DNA of 64,000 nucleotides from Pseudisothecium myosuroides (lineage: Eukaryota; Streptophyta; Bryopsida; Hypnales; Lembophyllaceae), in NCBI GenBank assembly GCA_951799445.1, contig OX637291.1, forward strand, positions 11,038,501 through 11,102,500. The letters run 5' to 3'. Every line of letters begins with the position of its first letter. Position 1 is the stretch's first letter. The notes beneath the pieces are model-generated. The model did no database searches. It was given only the letters and a program-made list of their open reading frames with translations, and was not told the DNA's origin. Below, in pieces: positions 54,454 to 64,000 of this stretch. A program made the position numbers and the translations under genes.

Positions 54454-57400
54454 CTACCGCCTAGTTCTACCTCCCCCTGAACCCCCGGTTCTTTGTGCGG
54501 GTGCAGCAATAGCAGGTCCTCCTTGACCAGGTGGTGCGTCTTCAGGTATGTTAGCAATTTGACTGAGGGCATTGATTGCAATAAATGCAAAAGGAACAAT
54601 GTACATCCACTGCACACATGAATCAAACATCACAAGGTTTCAAAATGCACCATAAATTTTTGAAGGCAACCAACCCTAAGCATGGCAAGAGAAATCACCT
54701 TGGATCTACATATCTGTGCTTCACAAGAACGAAACACTGTCGCGCCGACGAGGTAAACAGAGCTAGCATTGCTAAAATGTATGAGCAATGTCGGCATCAG
54801 GAAGGTTGTAGAAAACAATAATCACGGTTGTGGATAAACAGTATAAATGTGACTTCAAGTACCCAGGATACCGACAAAGAAGAAAACTTACATATTTCTG
54901 CCAGAAAGTCTTCTCCACGACCACCTTCATACCTTCCTCACCCTCAACGAGCGTTTCACCACCTCGCAGTGGGACTACCTCTTCAAAGTTAAACCTGGAT
55001 CCAAGCCTGAAACCACGAAGAATTTTTATAGTCTTCACTAAATTTACCCAAAATCATACAAAATGCAATCATGCCCTCAAATTTTTTTCTAATATGCCAT
55101 AAAATTTTACGGTAAATATGAGCAGCAGAAAAGCACTGAATAGAACACATTGAGAACCTTGGAGCTTGCTCGTTGCCCTTCGCAACAATCAGCGTTTCAA
55201 ACGTCCAGTCTTTCGGCTGCCAGGCCCAAAACAGAATGTCAAACCTGTACTTAAAATTACAGCATTTGATGCATGAGCGCAAATTGCAGCCGAAGGTCGT
55301 CAAAATTCTCCTTAAAATTGAAGTAACTTACAATAATCTGAGGACGAGGGAAACTGCAATCGCCAATTGGAGAGTAGCCAACACCAATCAGGTTGCCTTG
55401 ATCCTGTAAAGAACCAATAAAATCATCAATACTAAGGTCAAATGCGCAACTGATTCCGTGACTACTTTCTCCCGCCTCTACACACAAACGTGAGGATTCA
55501 AGTCCCAAGAGGAGAAAACTAGCAAGAGAACTACCCATCAACGATACAGTAGATAATGCTTACAACATAAGGCTAAGGAACTTACCATGAATAGGTCAAA
55601 CCGCTCCTTCAAATTTGCAGCAGCCAAACACCGCTGCAGTGATATGAGACTGGAAACATTAGAAAGGCATTCCAGCCAGTTGCAAACAATTGATCTAATT
55701 TAAACAGGTATATTATTCCATGTTTAGAAGTGACACTAGGCAAGTTCAGTACCGGTATATATTCACTACAGGGGTTATTCAGGACGATAATTCATTTTCA
55801 CCACAAATTAGAGAGGTTGATGTGTACTTACAGCCTTGACTGAAGCCAATACTTGCTTTTTCCCGGGCTGGATCATACTTGCGGGTAATCGGACTGTATA
55901 AAACCCATCATTTTTCACCAACTCCTGAGCATATTAATCCACACCCAGTCACTATTATGGCAAGACCCTGACCCTTGGCAACTAATTATCTATGAACAAA
56001 ACCGTCTACCAGCATCCTAATCAATGCTTGAAATATATCAGAATGTCTACTATGAAGTCAGTAGACACAGATAAATAATAACTCTCTGTTTCACCCTTTT
56101 TTTATTCAAGTATAAAAAAAGATGCAATAGCTCTAGAAATCACCTCAAATGCCTGCTTCTCGGCTTTAGAAAAAGGATTTCTTGAGAGGCGCAACTTGGT
56201 AATGACCTGGAAAGGACAGCAACAAGTAAACGATCAGATAAAACAGAAAACATTGTAAATTCGGCAATCTCAACCGCGGTTGATCTCAGAATGTCAATGC
56301 TTCTCCGGGCGTAATCCGGAACATCTCGCCCTACCCAGCACGTCAAAGTAATGCGATTACAAACTAAAATCGTTCCCTAAACCAATTGGTCTCTGGTCCT
56401 AATATCAAACAAGCTAGTCTTCAGAGGCAAATCCGAGCATCGGGCGGACCTTATGAAACCCTAAATCTCACAACGCAAAAACCTCCACATATCCCCTATT
56501 ACTTGATTTTTTCCCATGCGTGCTTTGCACAGATGCAATCGTCCATCTGCTTCTTTTCCAGCGAGTCACTCACTTGCAAATGATTTCATGAACTCACAAG
56601 CCGATCACGTAAGAGGTGGCACAATATCAAAGAGATGCTTTTACAAATTACAATCGTTCCCTGTACACGTAACTCTAGTCGCGATACCAAACGAACTCGC
56701 CTTCCAAGGCAAAATTGAGCATCAGGACGGACCAAAATCTGCCACCGTCTAAATCTCTGGCGTTTTCCCTATCATTTAGGGCTTCCCATTCGGCTTCGAA
56801 CAGGTGAAATCATCCAACACCGCGGTCCCTAGCACGCTGTGCAACAGAGCACCTCCAGCCAACTAATAACTCGGAAAATGGTCTCAAGAGAGAATCGGAA
56901 CGGACTTCACGAAACCCTAAATCCCACACGCCAAAATCTCCAAGCGTTTCCCCAAATTCCTTAGGGCTTCCCAGTCAAATGCAAGCATCCAAAACAGCGC
57001 TCCAACTTCTTACTTTCCCGGCAGATAGTGCAACACAGCATCTCCAGGGATCCACTCACTTGGAAAAAATAATTTCACGAGCAGATCACGAAAACGATCT
57101 CGGACCTCACGAAACCCTAAACCCCACAACGCCTAAACCTCCACCTCTTTCGCTATCACTCAGCGAATCCCACACAGATGCAACCATCCAACACAGCGCT
57201 CCACCTACTTATATTCCCAGCAAAGCTCCGCAACCCGAGAATCTCCATGGAGCCACTTCTTCAATATAATTTCACAACAGCATTACGAAACTACTGACAC
57301 AAAGAGAATACACACTACACCTGTCTCTCTTGAGCCGAGTCGTGAGCTGACGTCCTGAGAATCCCCGAGAACGTCCCAATCTGTTCAAATTTTCCATCAT

Positions 57401-57677
57401 CGCCCAGCGAATGCTCCAGCGCGAACGAAATCTTTCTAGCTCCAGCAGCAGCGGCACCAGCAGCAGCAGGAGCTCGAGAAGGCTTCTTTATTACGCTCTC
57501 TGCGTACTCGGGCTCCACCTTGCTGTTGTCCGGGAGCTTGGTCTTGATGATCGGGGGTACATCGCCTACGAGGCCCCATTCGTCGGCGTCTTCGGGAAGC
57601 TCATCCGATTGGAAGGAGAATACGCCGGAAAGGGCGATCAAGGATAAGAACAGCACAGGGAAGAGGAGACGAGTCAT
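54454..57677 (-). CDS. EMC10: ER membrane protein complex subunit 10 (EMC10)
   Basis: Subunit of the ER membrane protein complex, which inserts tail-anchored and multipass membrane proteins; EMC10 is a lumenal beta-sandwich subunit. Eight exons on the minus strand: 57677-57321, 56206-56144, 55924-55832, 55633-55586, 55403-55332, 55216-55158, 55006-54892, 54609-54454; all junctions have GT/AG and keep frame, giving 320 residues. Signal peptide RLLFPVLFLSLIALSGVFS; KISFALEHSLGD; LSRNPFSKAEKQAFELVKNDGFYTVRLP; DLFMDQGNLIGVGYSP; DCSFPRPQII; WTFETLIVAKGNEQAPR; EKTFWQKYWMYIVPFAFIAINAL (membrane segment); and the Gly-rich end GGSGGGRTRR, a typical EMC10 tail. An Ala-rich linker lies at residues ~72-83. 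The 1.1-kb first intron contains tandem repeats. Confidence 0.92.
56350..57260. repeat. Degenerate tandem repeats in EMC10 intron 1
   Basis: Three to four diverged copies of a ~230-290-bp unit, marked by CAATCGTTCCCT, ACGAAACCCTAAA, ACCTCCAC and CAGATGCAA(T/C)C(G/A)TCCA. They fill most of the intron. Each unit carries an AAACCCTAA telo-box-like word. Confidence 0.6.
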
Positions 57678-58020
57678 GGTGGGGCGAGAGAGGGTGGGTG
57701 ATTTTGGCTATGGCGGTTCCATACACCAGGAGCGCTGCAAAATCGTTGAGGACCACGGAGGAGTTCAAAACACAGGGCAGGGCTCGGAGTCTTGGAAAGG
57801 GAGGAGCTTGTGGACGGACGGAATCGGGACGGAGCTTGGACGGAGAGTCGACTCCGTCTCCGTCCGGGAATGAGAGTGAGGGCATCCCCACGGCGGGCTC
57901 CTCAAACAGGGGCGCAAGCCAAGATACGGCGGGGTTTGCAGAACCGGCCTGCTTCTCTATTGGTAGGCTACCCCACGCTAGAACGGGATTGAGCCTCTCC
58001 AAGCACGTCCCCTAGGAAAT
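57678..58020. promoter_or_regulatory. EMC10 upstream region (GC-rich)
   Basis: GC-rich 5' flank of EMC10. Overlapping open frames on both strands carry no motif and are by-products of composition. I see no clear TATA box. Confidence 0.4.
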
Positions 58021-58379
58021 CAGTTGCCACGTCATGAGAGGTGCCTCCTCCTCAAACATGGGCGCCGTTCCAGGTTTTTTTTTGTCCCGTGTATGCTTGG
58101 TGGCCTTGCTCTATAGGCTAATTTATGGAGGGACCTGTTGTCAGAGGCCAATTTTTGGCGGGCTGAGCGAAATTTCGCTCAAAATAGAAACCTTGGCGCC
58201 GTTCAATGTTCAAACATTGCCTCGAAACGTGGGTCAAAGGACAAGAATACAATATAGCGAGACTTGCAGAAGATCGAGTATTTGCCAGTGCCCTCATGAT
58301 TTTTTGGCATGGCCGGTTAGCTTTTATTGTTTGGCACGCCTGCCGTGAGCCTATTGCGCAGCCCTGACACACCAAGTTA

Positions 58380-58680
58380 TCGTGTCCGTGCCATTTGAAG
58401 AGTTGCAGTGGTGATGCTCTGAAGTAGGATATAACATTTAGTAGCATTAGTTATTACTGCCTCGCTCTACAAAGAAAGGTGAGGAATATTCCATATCCTT
58501 CATTGTAGAGCAAAGGCAGTGCCAGTCAATGTCATTGAATGTTATGGGAGGTTCAGAAAGCATGCCTTTAAATATTTTTATGGCATTTGGAGGGAAGCTA
58601 AACTCCTTACAATATTTTTCAATAAATTTTGATAGAAAGAAATTGGAATTGACATCTAACTAGCGCTTTTATTTTCGGCA
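58380..58680. repeat. Dispersed element related to 36225-36660
   Basis: GCAGTGGTGATGCTCTGAAG, TAACATTTAGTAGCATTAG and, further on, GGCATTTGGAGGGAAG, CTCCTTACAATATTTTTCAATAAATTTT resemble the element downstream of GT37. Inverted words (CTCTACAA..., TTGTAGAGC) sit in the middle (58464-58511). Confidence 0.5.
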
Positions 58681-60899
58681 AAATTTTGCTAGAAAGGAAC
58701 AAATGCCCTCATGTCCCTCCAAATTTATTGCAATGGCATGCTGCGAGAAACACATGTTTTATAGTAAAAAAAAAGGCTACATTTAACTTAAGCCATTTCA
58801 TTTTTTTTTTACTTTGTGGAATTAGTTACAAATTTTTCAAGTTGGCACTAAGAAAAAATAAGCCTTCAAAAAGGCTGTGAATTCTCGAACAGCAAGGAAC
58901 GCTATCTGGAAAAAAAATTTGGCTAGCAAATTGTATTGTCTGATTAACGCGGGACAATCCAATTAAATAATTTTTAAAAAAATTTTAAAAATTTTTAAAA
59001 TTTAATATTAAAATAAATACAAAATTATAGAATCTTCAAATTTGATGTGGCATTAGTACGACCACATCAGACTTCTATTTGTGAATTATTTTTAAAAAAT
59101 AAATAAATTCAAATTTAATTTAATTTAATTTAATTTAAATATTTATTATTATAATTTTTTAATAATTTTTTATCGTGCCCACTGTTCATCTCATCTTTCA
59201 CTTGTCTTTTGTGGTCTCAACCTCCTACACCCATTGTTGGATTCTATTGGTGAGCCTATCTCCTTTACTATTTCAAAGCAAAAATATGTTTTTGGTTATG
59301 GATTGAGATTGATAAATCTTTGAAAAGGCCTATTAAGTCTCATTGGATAAAGTTGTGCGACATTATGAATTTTTTTGCTTTGAAAGGATTTACTTGGAGG
59401 TGTTGTTATTCTTTTTGGTTTGTTTATATTGTTGCTATTGCATCATCACAGGTTTAGTATATTGGATCTTGAATCTAACAATTTTGAAATAATCTTTGGT
59501 ACAAGGAAGACTCTACTAAAATCAAGTTTTTTTTTATGGATTGCACTTTGGCAAGTCTTGTAATTGTCCATGCCTTACACCAATAACTCTAAATTCTATT
59601 TTAAAAAAAGGTGAACCACAATAAAAACTAAAAAATCTAAAATGTATATGTATTATATTCTATGGTTGTTGATTGTTTTGTACAATAACCATGTGCATGA
59701 ACCTTAATATTCATTACATTAAAGACATTGTTCAAGATATATGCTCAAGTGCATTTAATGGGCTCTCTGTGACCAACCAATGTCATTCAACCGGTTGTTA
59801 TAGTCTAAAGGTTTATTGTAAACTTTTGAATCTTGCAAATAAAACTAGGAATGGAGTAGCAATGGTACAAAGTGGGAACAAAGCAACATAATTTGGACAA
59901 TTTGAAGCTAAAGACTAGCATCCTCGAGGCCCAAAAAACAAATGCATAGGAAAATAAAAGATACATTGGAGGAAAATTTGTCATTTCAGCAAACACCAAG
60001 GTCAGATACGGAGTATTTGTTAGAATGAATAAATAAAGTAGGGTGACATCGCTAGGGTTGTTGCAAGAAACATTGTGCAATTTCTATAGCATTTTGCACA
60101 ATATTCATGTTTTTTTAAGAGGCTTTATAATTAAAAAATTATTATTATTTAAATATAAAAATATGAATAATGTATAAACCTTTAGTATATATGCATGCTT
60201 GGGGTATACTTGTTTGGAACTAAAGAATTAGGAATGAAATCATTTTTAATTGGGCTATTTTACAAATAAAAATGAGAGTATTTTATTAAAAACATTGGTT
60301 ATTGTTAGAACACATATAGTCAAATCATTTTCAAGAATCAAAACTTGTTAAATCTTTAATTTTTAATTTTTCTATTTATTAGGATTTAGCAGTTGATATC
60401 ATGTCAATAGAAAATATACATGTATATACAAGAGTTTTAACATGATTTTTTTGCCTATTCACTACTTTAAAACTTACTTTTCATGTTTCAATTATGAAAC
60501 CAAAAGAAATTTCAATTTTGAATTCCTTTTAAACGTAGCCCCTCCTTGTGATATTTAAGATGATTTGAAAAATAATATATAATAGTTAAATATCCCATAT
60601 CAAGTTATAAATTACCGCAATTGGTTATTAAAACATCGTAAACCAATAAATGATTTGAAAATACTTTCTACTAAATATTTATATTCCTTTTTGATTCTTG
60701 AATGAAAAATGGACATTGTGATAGAGTCTTGAATGTAGCTACAAGAATCAAATTAACAACTTAAATCAATTAATGGCAATTTTTTTGGGATGATTCTATA
60801 TCGTATTCTACTTGAAGCAAGCAAATTTATATTAAAATTAAGTTTTTACATCAAGCTTTGTAACTTAATCTATATTAAAGAAGTGAATTTCACTGAATT
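58681..60899. other. AT-rich spacer, nothing recognised
   Basis: Includes a low-complexity block at 58960-59165 (TAATTT/TTAAATTT runs) and a small palindrome around GATGTGG...CCACATC near 59044-59070. No supported gene. Confidence 0.45.
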
Positions 60900-61844
60900 T
60901 TATCCCCTAAAGGACCGTTGTCCCTTCGAGGGACAAATGCGTTTTCGGGCAGGTACCTACGGACTGAAATTTTCTCCTGATTTTTTTAAACTTTTTCTGG
61001 AGATAGAAAAACTGATAAGCTTTGTGGGAATATAATTTTTTTCAAAATCGGTGCCTGGGAACAAAAGTTATGACCAAATAAGCTCAAAACAGGGGATGGC
61101 GGGCAGCCTGGGCAGCAAAAAAAAAATGGACAAAAATTTAAAAAAAAAAATTTAGTATTTTTTTTCTCATAGATTATATTTTTGCCTATCTGGAAAGCTT
61201 TGATTCATTTCATTTGGATATGTTATGAGAGAGTTATGGACATTCTTGTTTTTCGGGCAGTTAGAGCATCTTTTTGAAAAAAATAACTTGTAGGATTCAT
61301 TTCTGAATGCCATTTTTCAAATTTTTCAATTTTTTTTTTTTGCATAATCTGATTTATTTTTTTAGAACAATCTCACCATTGGGATTAGTGCATTTTAATT
61401 CCATCTAAAATATATGAATATTTTAGATTTTCCTTCTATCTCATACTTACTTCTACTTAGCAATTTTTTTAAGAATGATAATTAAGTTTTTTTGAATATT
61501 TTTTTTTTTTCCTAGACTCTCAACTCAATTCTCCACTATAAAAATTTAAAGCTCAAAACGCTGTAGTGCAAAAATTTTAATTTAAAAATGTTCAAAGTCA
61601 AAAAATCTAGTCCCGCAATGTGCTGAAAAACTTATTTTTCCCACTTTAAACGCAGATATCTTGCAATCTGTGCGGTCAAAATTTCTGAAATTTTTTCCAC
61701 ACACTTCCATACTAGTTAGGTGTAAAATCCTACGGTTAGATGTGAAAAAAAAACAATTTTCAATTTTTTTTACTTTTTGCTATAGCAATGGCAGTTTTGA
61801 GTGTTTTTTGGCAGAAAAAAAGGCCTTGGTCCTTTAGGGGTTAT
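60900..61844 (+). repeat. CCCCTAAAG-family repeat with TTAT flanks
   Basis: 945 bp. Left junction TTATCCCCTAAAGGACC, right junction GGTCCTTTAGGGGTTAT. Here the four flanking bases are TTAT on both sides in the same orientation, so they are a direct duplication and not part of the inverted repeat. Internal GTTATGACCAAATAAGC, GGCGGGCAGCCTGGGCAGC and AACGCAGATATCTTGCAATC match the family in a diverged form. Confidence 0.8.
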
Positions 61845-64000
61845 TGTGTGACAATGTTTATGGGGTACTCCAAGCATGCTTGTATCCTTTAAAAAGAAGG
61901 TACCCTAAGAAAGAAAATCATAGAAAAATTTAGTAAGTAGGAGAACTAAAAAAGTACAGAATCTCAAGAAAATAGGTACTTCAACATTTTAATTTGTAAA
62001 AAATAGGGAATTTAAAAAAAAATTATAAATTGTACATTTGGGAGAACTTTATGATAAATAGATTTCACCAAAATAATGATCTTAAAACCATTTTCAATGG
62101 TCAGAAATGGGCGCGCAAAGGAGCCCTATTATTTTTTAAATTCCCTTTGGCAGAATTGTAGAAACATGACTTCCTACTATGGAAATAGACCACAAAAATT
62201 TCAGCTCTAGATCATTAAGTTTGGGTACTCCCCAATACAAAAAAACCCTAAACCACAAAAAGTGACAAATTAACTAAATTTAAATTTAAATATAAAATTA
62301 TTTTTTATTTTAAAAAAAAACAAGGGGTTCACATATCATATATCAAGTCAAGCATTTCCAATAAAAATTTCAAGTTAATTGGATTCATACTTCAAAAGTT
62401 ATAGCACATAACAACTCCGTCACTTCAAACAAGACGCAAAATAGCACAGGTTTTTCTTGCAATCACCCACTAAGTTCACCAACGTCAAAAGAGACGTTCC
62501 AGCAAAGCATTGCTTCAAGGATAAAATGTCATTGCTATTTTTTTCATGATCAACTTACCTTTCACCCATAATGGTGGTTTTCATGGATTCTTTTGTCCAC
62601 AATGTTAATATTTGATGGATTTTTTGTTGTTTACAATTTTGATTTTAATTGTTTCCATATTGTCGGTCTTTTTAATACCAAAGTTTCATATACTTGCCAG
62701 AAACAAATTTTCAATTTGGATGTATTGTCTTCATGATAGAGCTTAATTGGAAGCTTTTGTATTTTTTATGCACCTAGAATTTTCTATTTATGTTGGTTTA
62801 GAAGGGCAATTTTGGCAAGAAGGTGGCTAAAATGCATTGGTGGGGGCCATTGAGTAGTTGATTTTAACATAAATTTTTCTTAAATTGCTTGGGAGCTTTT
62901 GTTTTCTTTTTGCACAAGTAGGTGATTTTAGCAAAAGGCGTCTTGAACTCATTAATGAACTCCATTGGGGGGACAACTTTGACATTTTTCTAATGTGGGG
63001 TTTGGAGACAAAGTCGCCTCCCCAATGGATGTGGGGTTTGGAGGCAACAAGTTTGAAAATCATGGTAGAAGACAGAAAGACACAAACCTTGCCTTTAAAT
63101 TGTAGAGCTATGCATGTCCTTCGTTTGTGTTGAAAGCGCAAGTGTTTAAATCAATGTAATAGTTGCAAAATGATTACTTTTGTTCTAATTGATGCAAACT
63201 GGAGGTTTGACATGTGTAATTTTAGTCATCAAAATTGTTGACCATGCAAAATCTATAGTAAGCAAGCAGTGGAAGGTGTCCATAGAATTCAACGAGTGTG
63301 TGTAGAGACACTAGGTTCTCACCTAATACATATTAACAATATTGAGTTAATATAGAATAGATGCATAAGGACTCCTTTTGTCATCAATTTTGTCAATACA
63401 TTTGATGTATCGCCAATATGCATGGTGGCAAATATTGTGCTTGTATTCACCATGGAGAGCTCCATCATTTTATAATAACTATTGGGAGAATGTAGCAAAA
63501 TAGATATAGATGATGCCTAATTATATAGTTTCAATTCAAAGGGCAATAATTGTAAGTTTGTTTTGATGTTTAGTTTGTATTTGAAAATGCGCAAGTGATC
63601 TTAGTGAGACTCCATGGATACAATGCTTCAATCCTAAAAGCCATATTTGAGGGTCATTTAATATGTTAGGATCTTAGTAGGATTAAACCATGAAGAAAAA
63701 ATCCTACAATATATTGGGTTTGTTCCTACATGTTCCTGTAAAGTACAAACTAGCTAGTGACTATAAATTAAATACAATGTTGCAGGCTTTAATCACAAAC
63801 AACCCACCATTGACAGTACCCTCCCATTCGTGATGTGTAGGTGAGCAGAGTCTTAGTCTAATCTTTAAAATCATTGCGGATCGGATTGCGGAATAACTTG
63901 GCAATAAGCTTGGACCATTGCATTGATTTTCTCAACCAATCTTTAGAGGCTCAAAATTTTCATTCTGGCCTAGATCTTTACTCCAAGGATCTCATGAGCA
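61845..64000. other. Spacer to the end of the window
   Basis: No gene supported. A short internal duplication (ATGTGGGGTTTGGAG at ~62993 and ~63028) lies in a 82-codon open frame without motifs. Confidence 0.4.

Noticed and set aside
54454..57677. First idea: translocon-associated protein alpha
   Set aside because: The signal peptide and acidic start allow it, but the following exons match EMC10 (NPFSKAEKQAF, GNLIGVGYSP, WQKYWMYIVP, GGSGGGRTRR) and not TRAP-alpha.
62885..63133. 82-codon open frame with repeated MWGLE
   Set aside because: Arises from a short internal duplication; no homology recognised and no upstream or downstream exon support.
63840..64000. Possible LINE reverse transcriptase start (LIFKIIADRIAE)
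   Set aside because: Only about a dozen residues resemble the 'NVSYKIIAK' block, and no other RT motif lies before the window ends.

Overview
The window reads as nuclear DNA of a land plant that makes swimming sperm. It carries a plant-type GT37 fucosyltransferase, an intron-containing plant histone H2A, an EMC10 gene, Copia and CACTA elements with plant-type ends, and TTTAGGG-like telomeric DNA. It also carries a DPY-30 + GAF protein that looks like radial spoke protein 2, a part of the motile axoneme. That combination fits a bryophyte, lycophyte, fern, cycad or Ginkgo and argues against a flowering plant; the sequence alone does not let me name the species. Spacers are AT-rich and repeat-dense, with only four intact-looking genes in 64 kb.

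Layout. 1.5-9.4 kb (+): radial-spoke-like gene, 13 inferred exons, with a ~0.9 kb repeat in its largest intron. 11-16 kb: MITEs and repeats. 16.7-29.9 kb: a stack of insertions. A Tourist-like MITE (TTA duplication) holds a Copia retrotransposon (259-bp LTRs, TGGTA duplication). Its gag is split by a 7.4-kb non-coding element (GAGAC duplication), which holds a CACTA element (AAG duplication), itself full of hairpin elements. The Copia also carries an antisense piece of an OSB-type organellar ssDNA-binding protein. 30-33.5 kb: GC-richer sequence without a recognisable gene. 33.7-35.8 kb (+): GT37 fucosyltransferase, followed by telomere-like repeats. 40.7-41.3 kb (-): histone H2A. 42-47.4 kb: a MITE, an element with a 10-bp duplication, and a CACTA element containing a broken Tc1-like transposase. 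48.0-52.9 kb: a 4.9-kb pogo-like element (TA duplication). 54.5-57.7 kb (-): EMC10, eight exons. 58-64 kb: repeats only.

The most unusual object is the pogo-like element at 48036-52947. Its limits follow from comparing the interrupted host repeat with intact copies elsewhere in the window. Besides a frameshifted DDE transposase it holds exons of a Ulp1/SENP-type SUMO protease placed between the DDE exon and the transposase tail, exons of an unrecognised gene, and the last exon of a peroxisomal 4CL-like acyl-CoA ligase ending in SKL. This looks like a plant DNA transposon that has picked up host gene exons. The second theme is a ~0.93-kb repeat family present at least seven times, with CCCCTAAAG termini flanked by TTAA (TTAT on both sides in one copy), which recalls piggyBac target use.

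The four host genes are functionally unrelated (axoneme, Golgi wall-polysaccharide fucosylation, chromatin, ER membrane insertion) and form no cluster. Exon borders come from reading frames and GT/AG sites by eye; no alignment was run.
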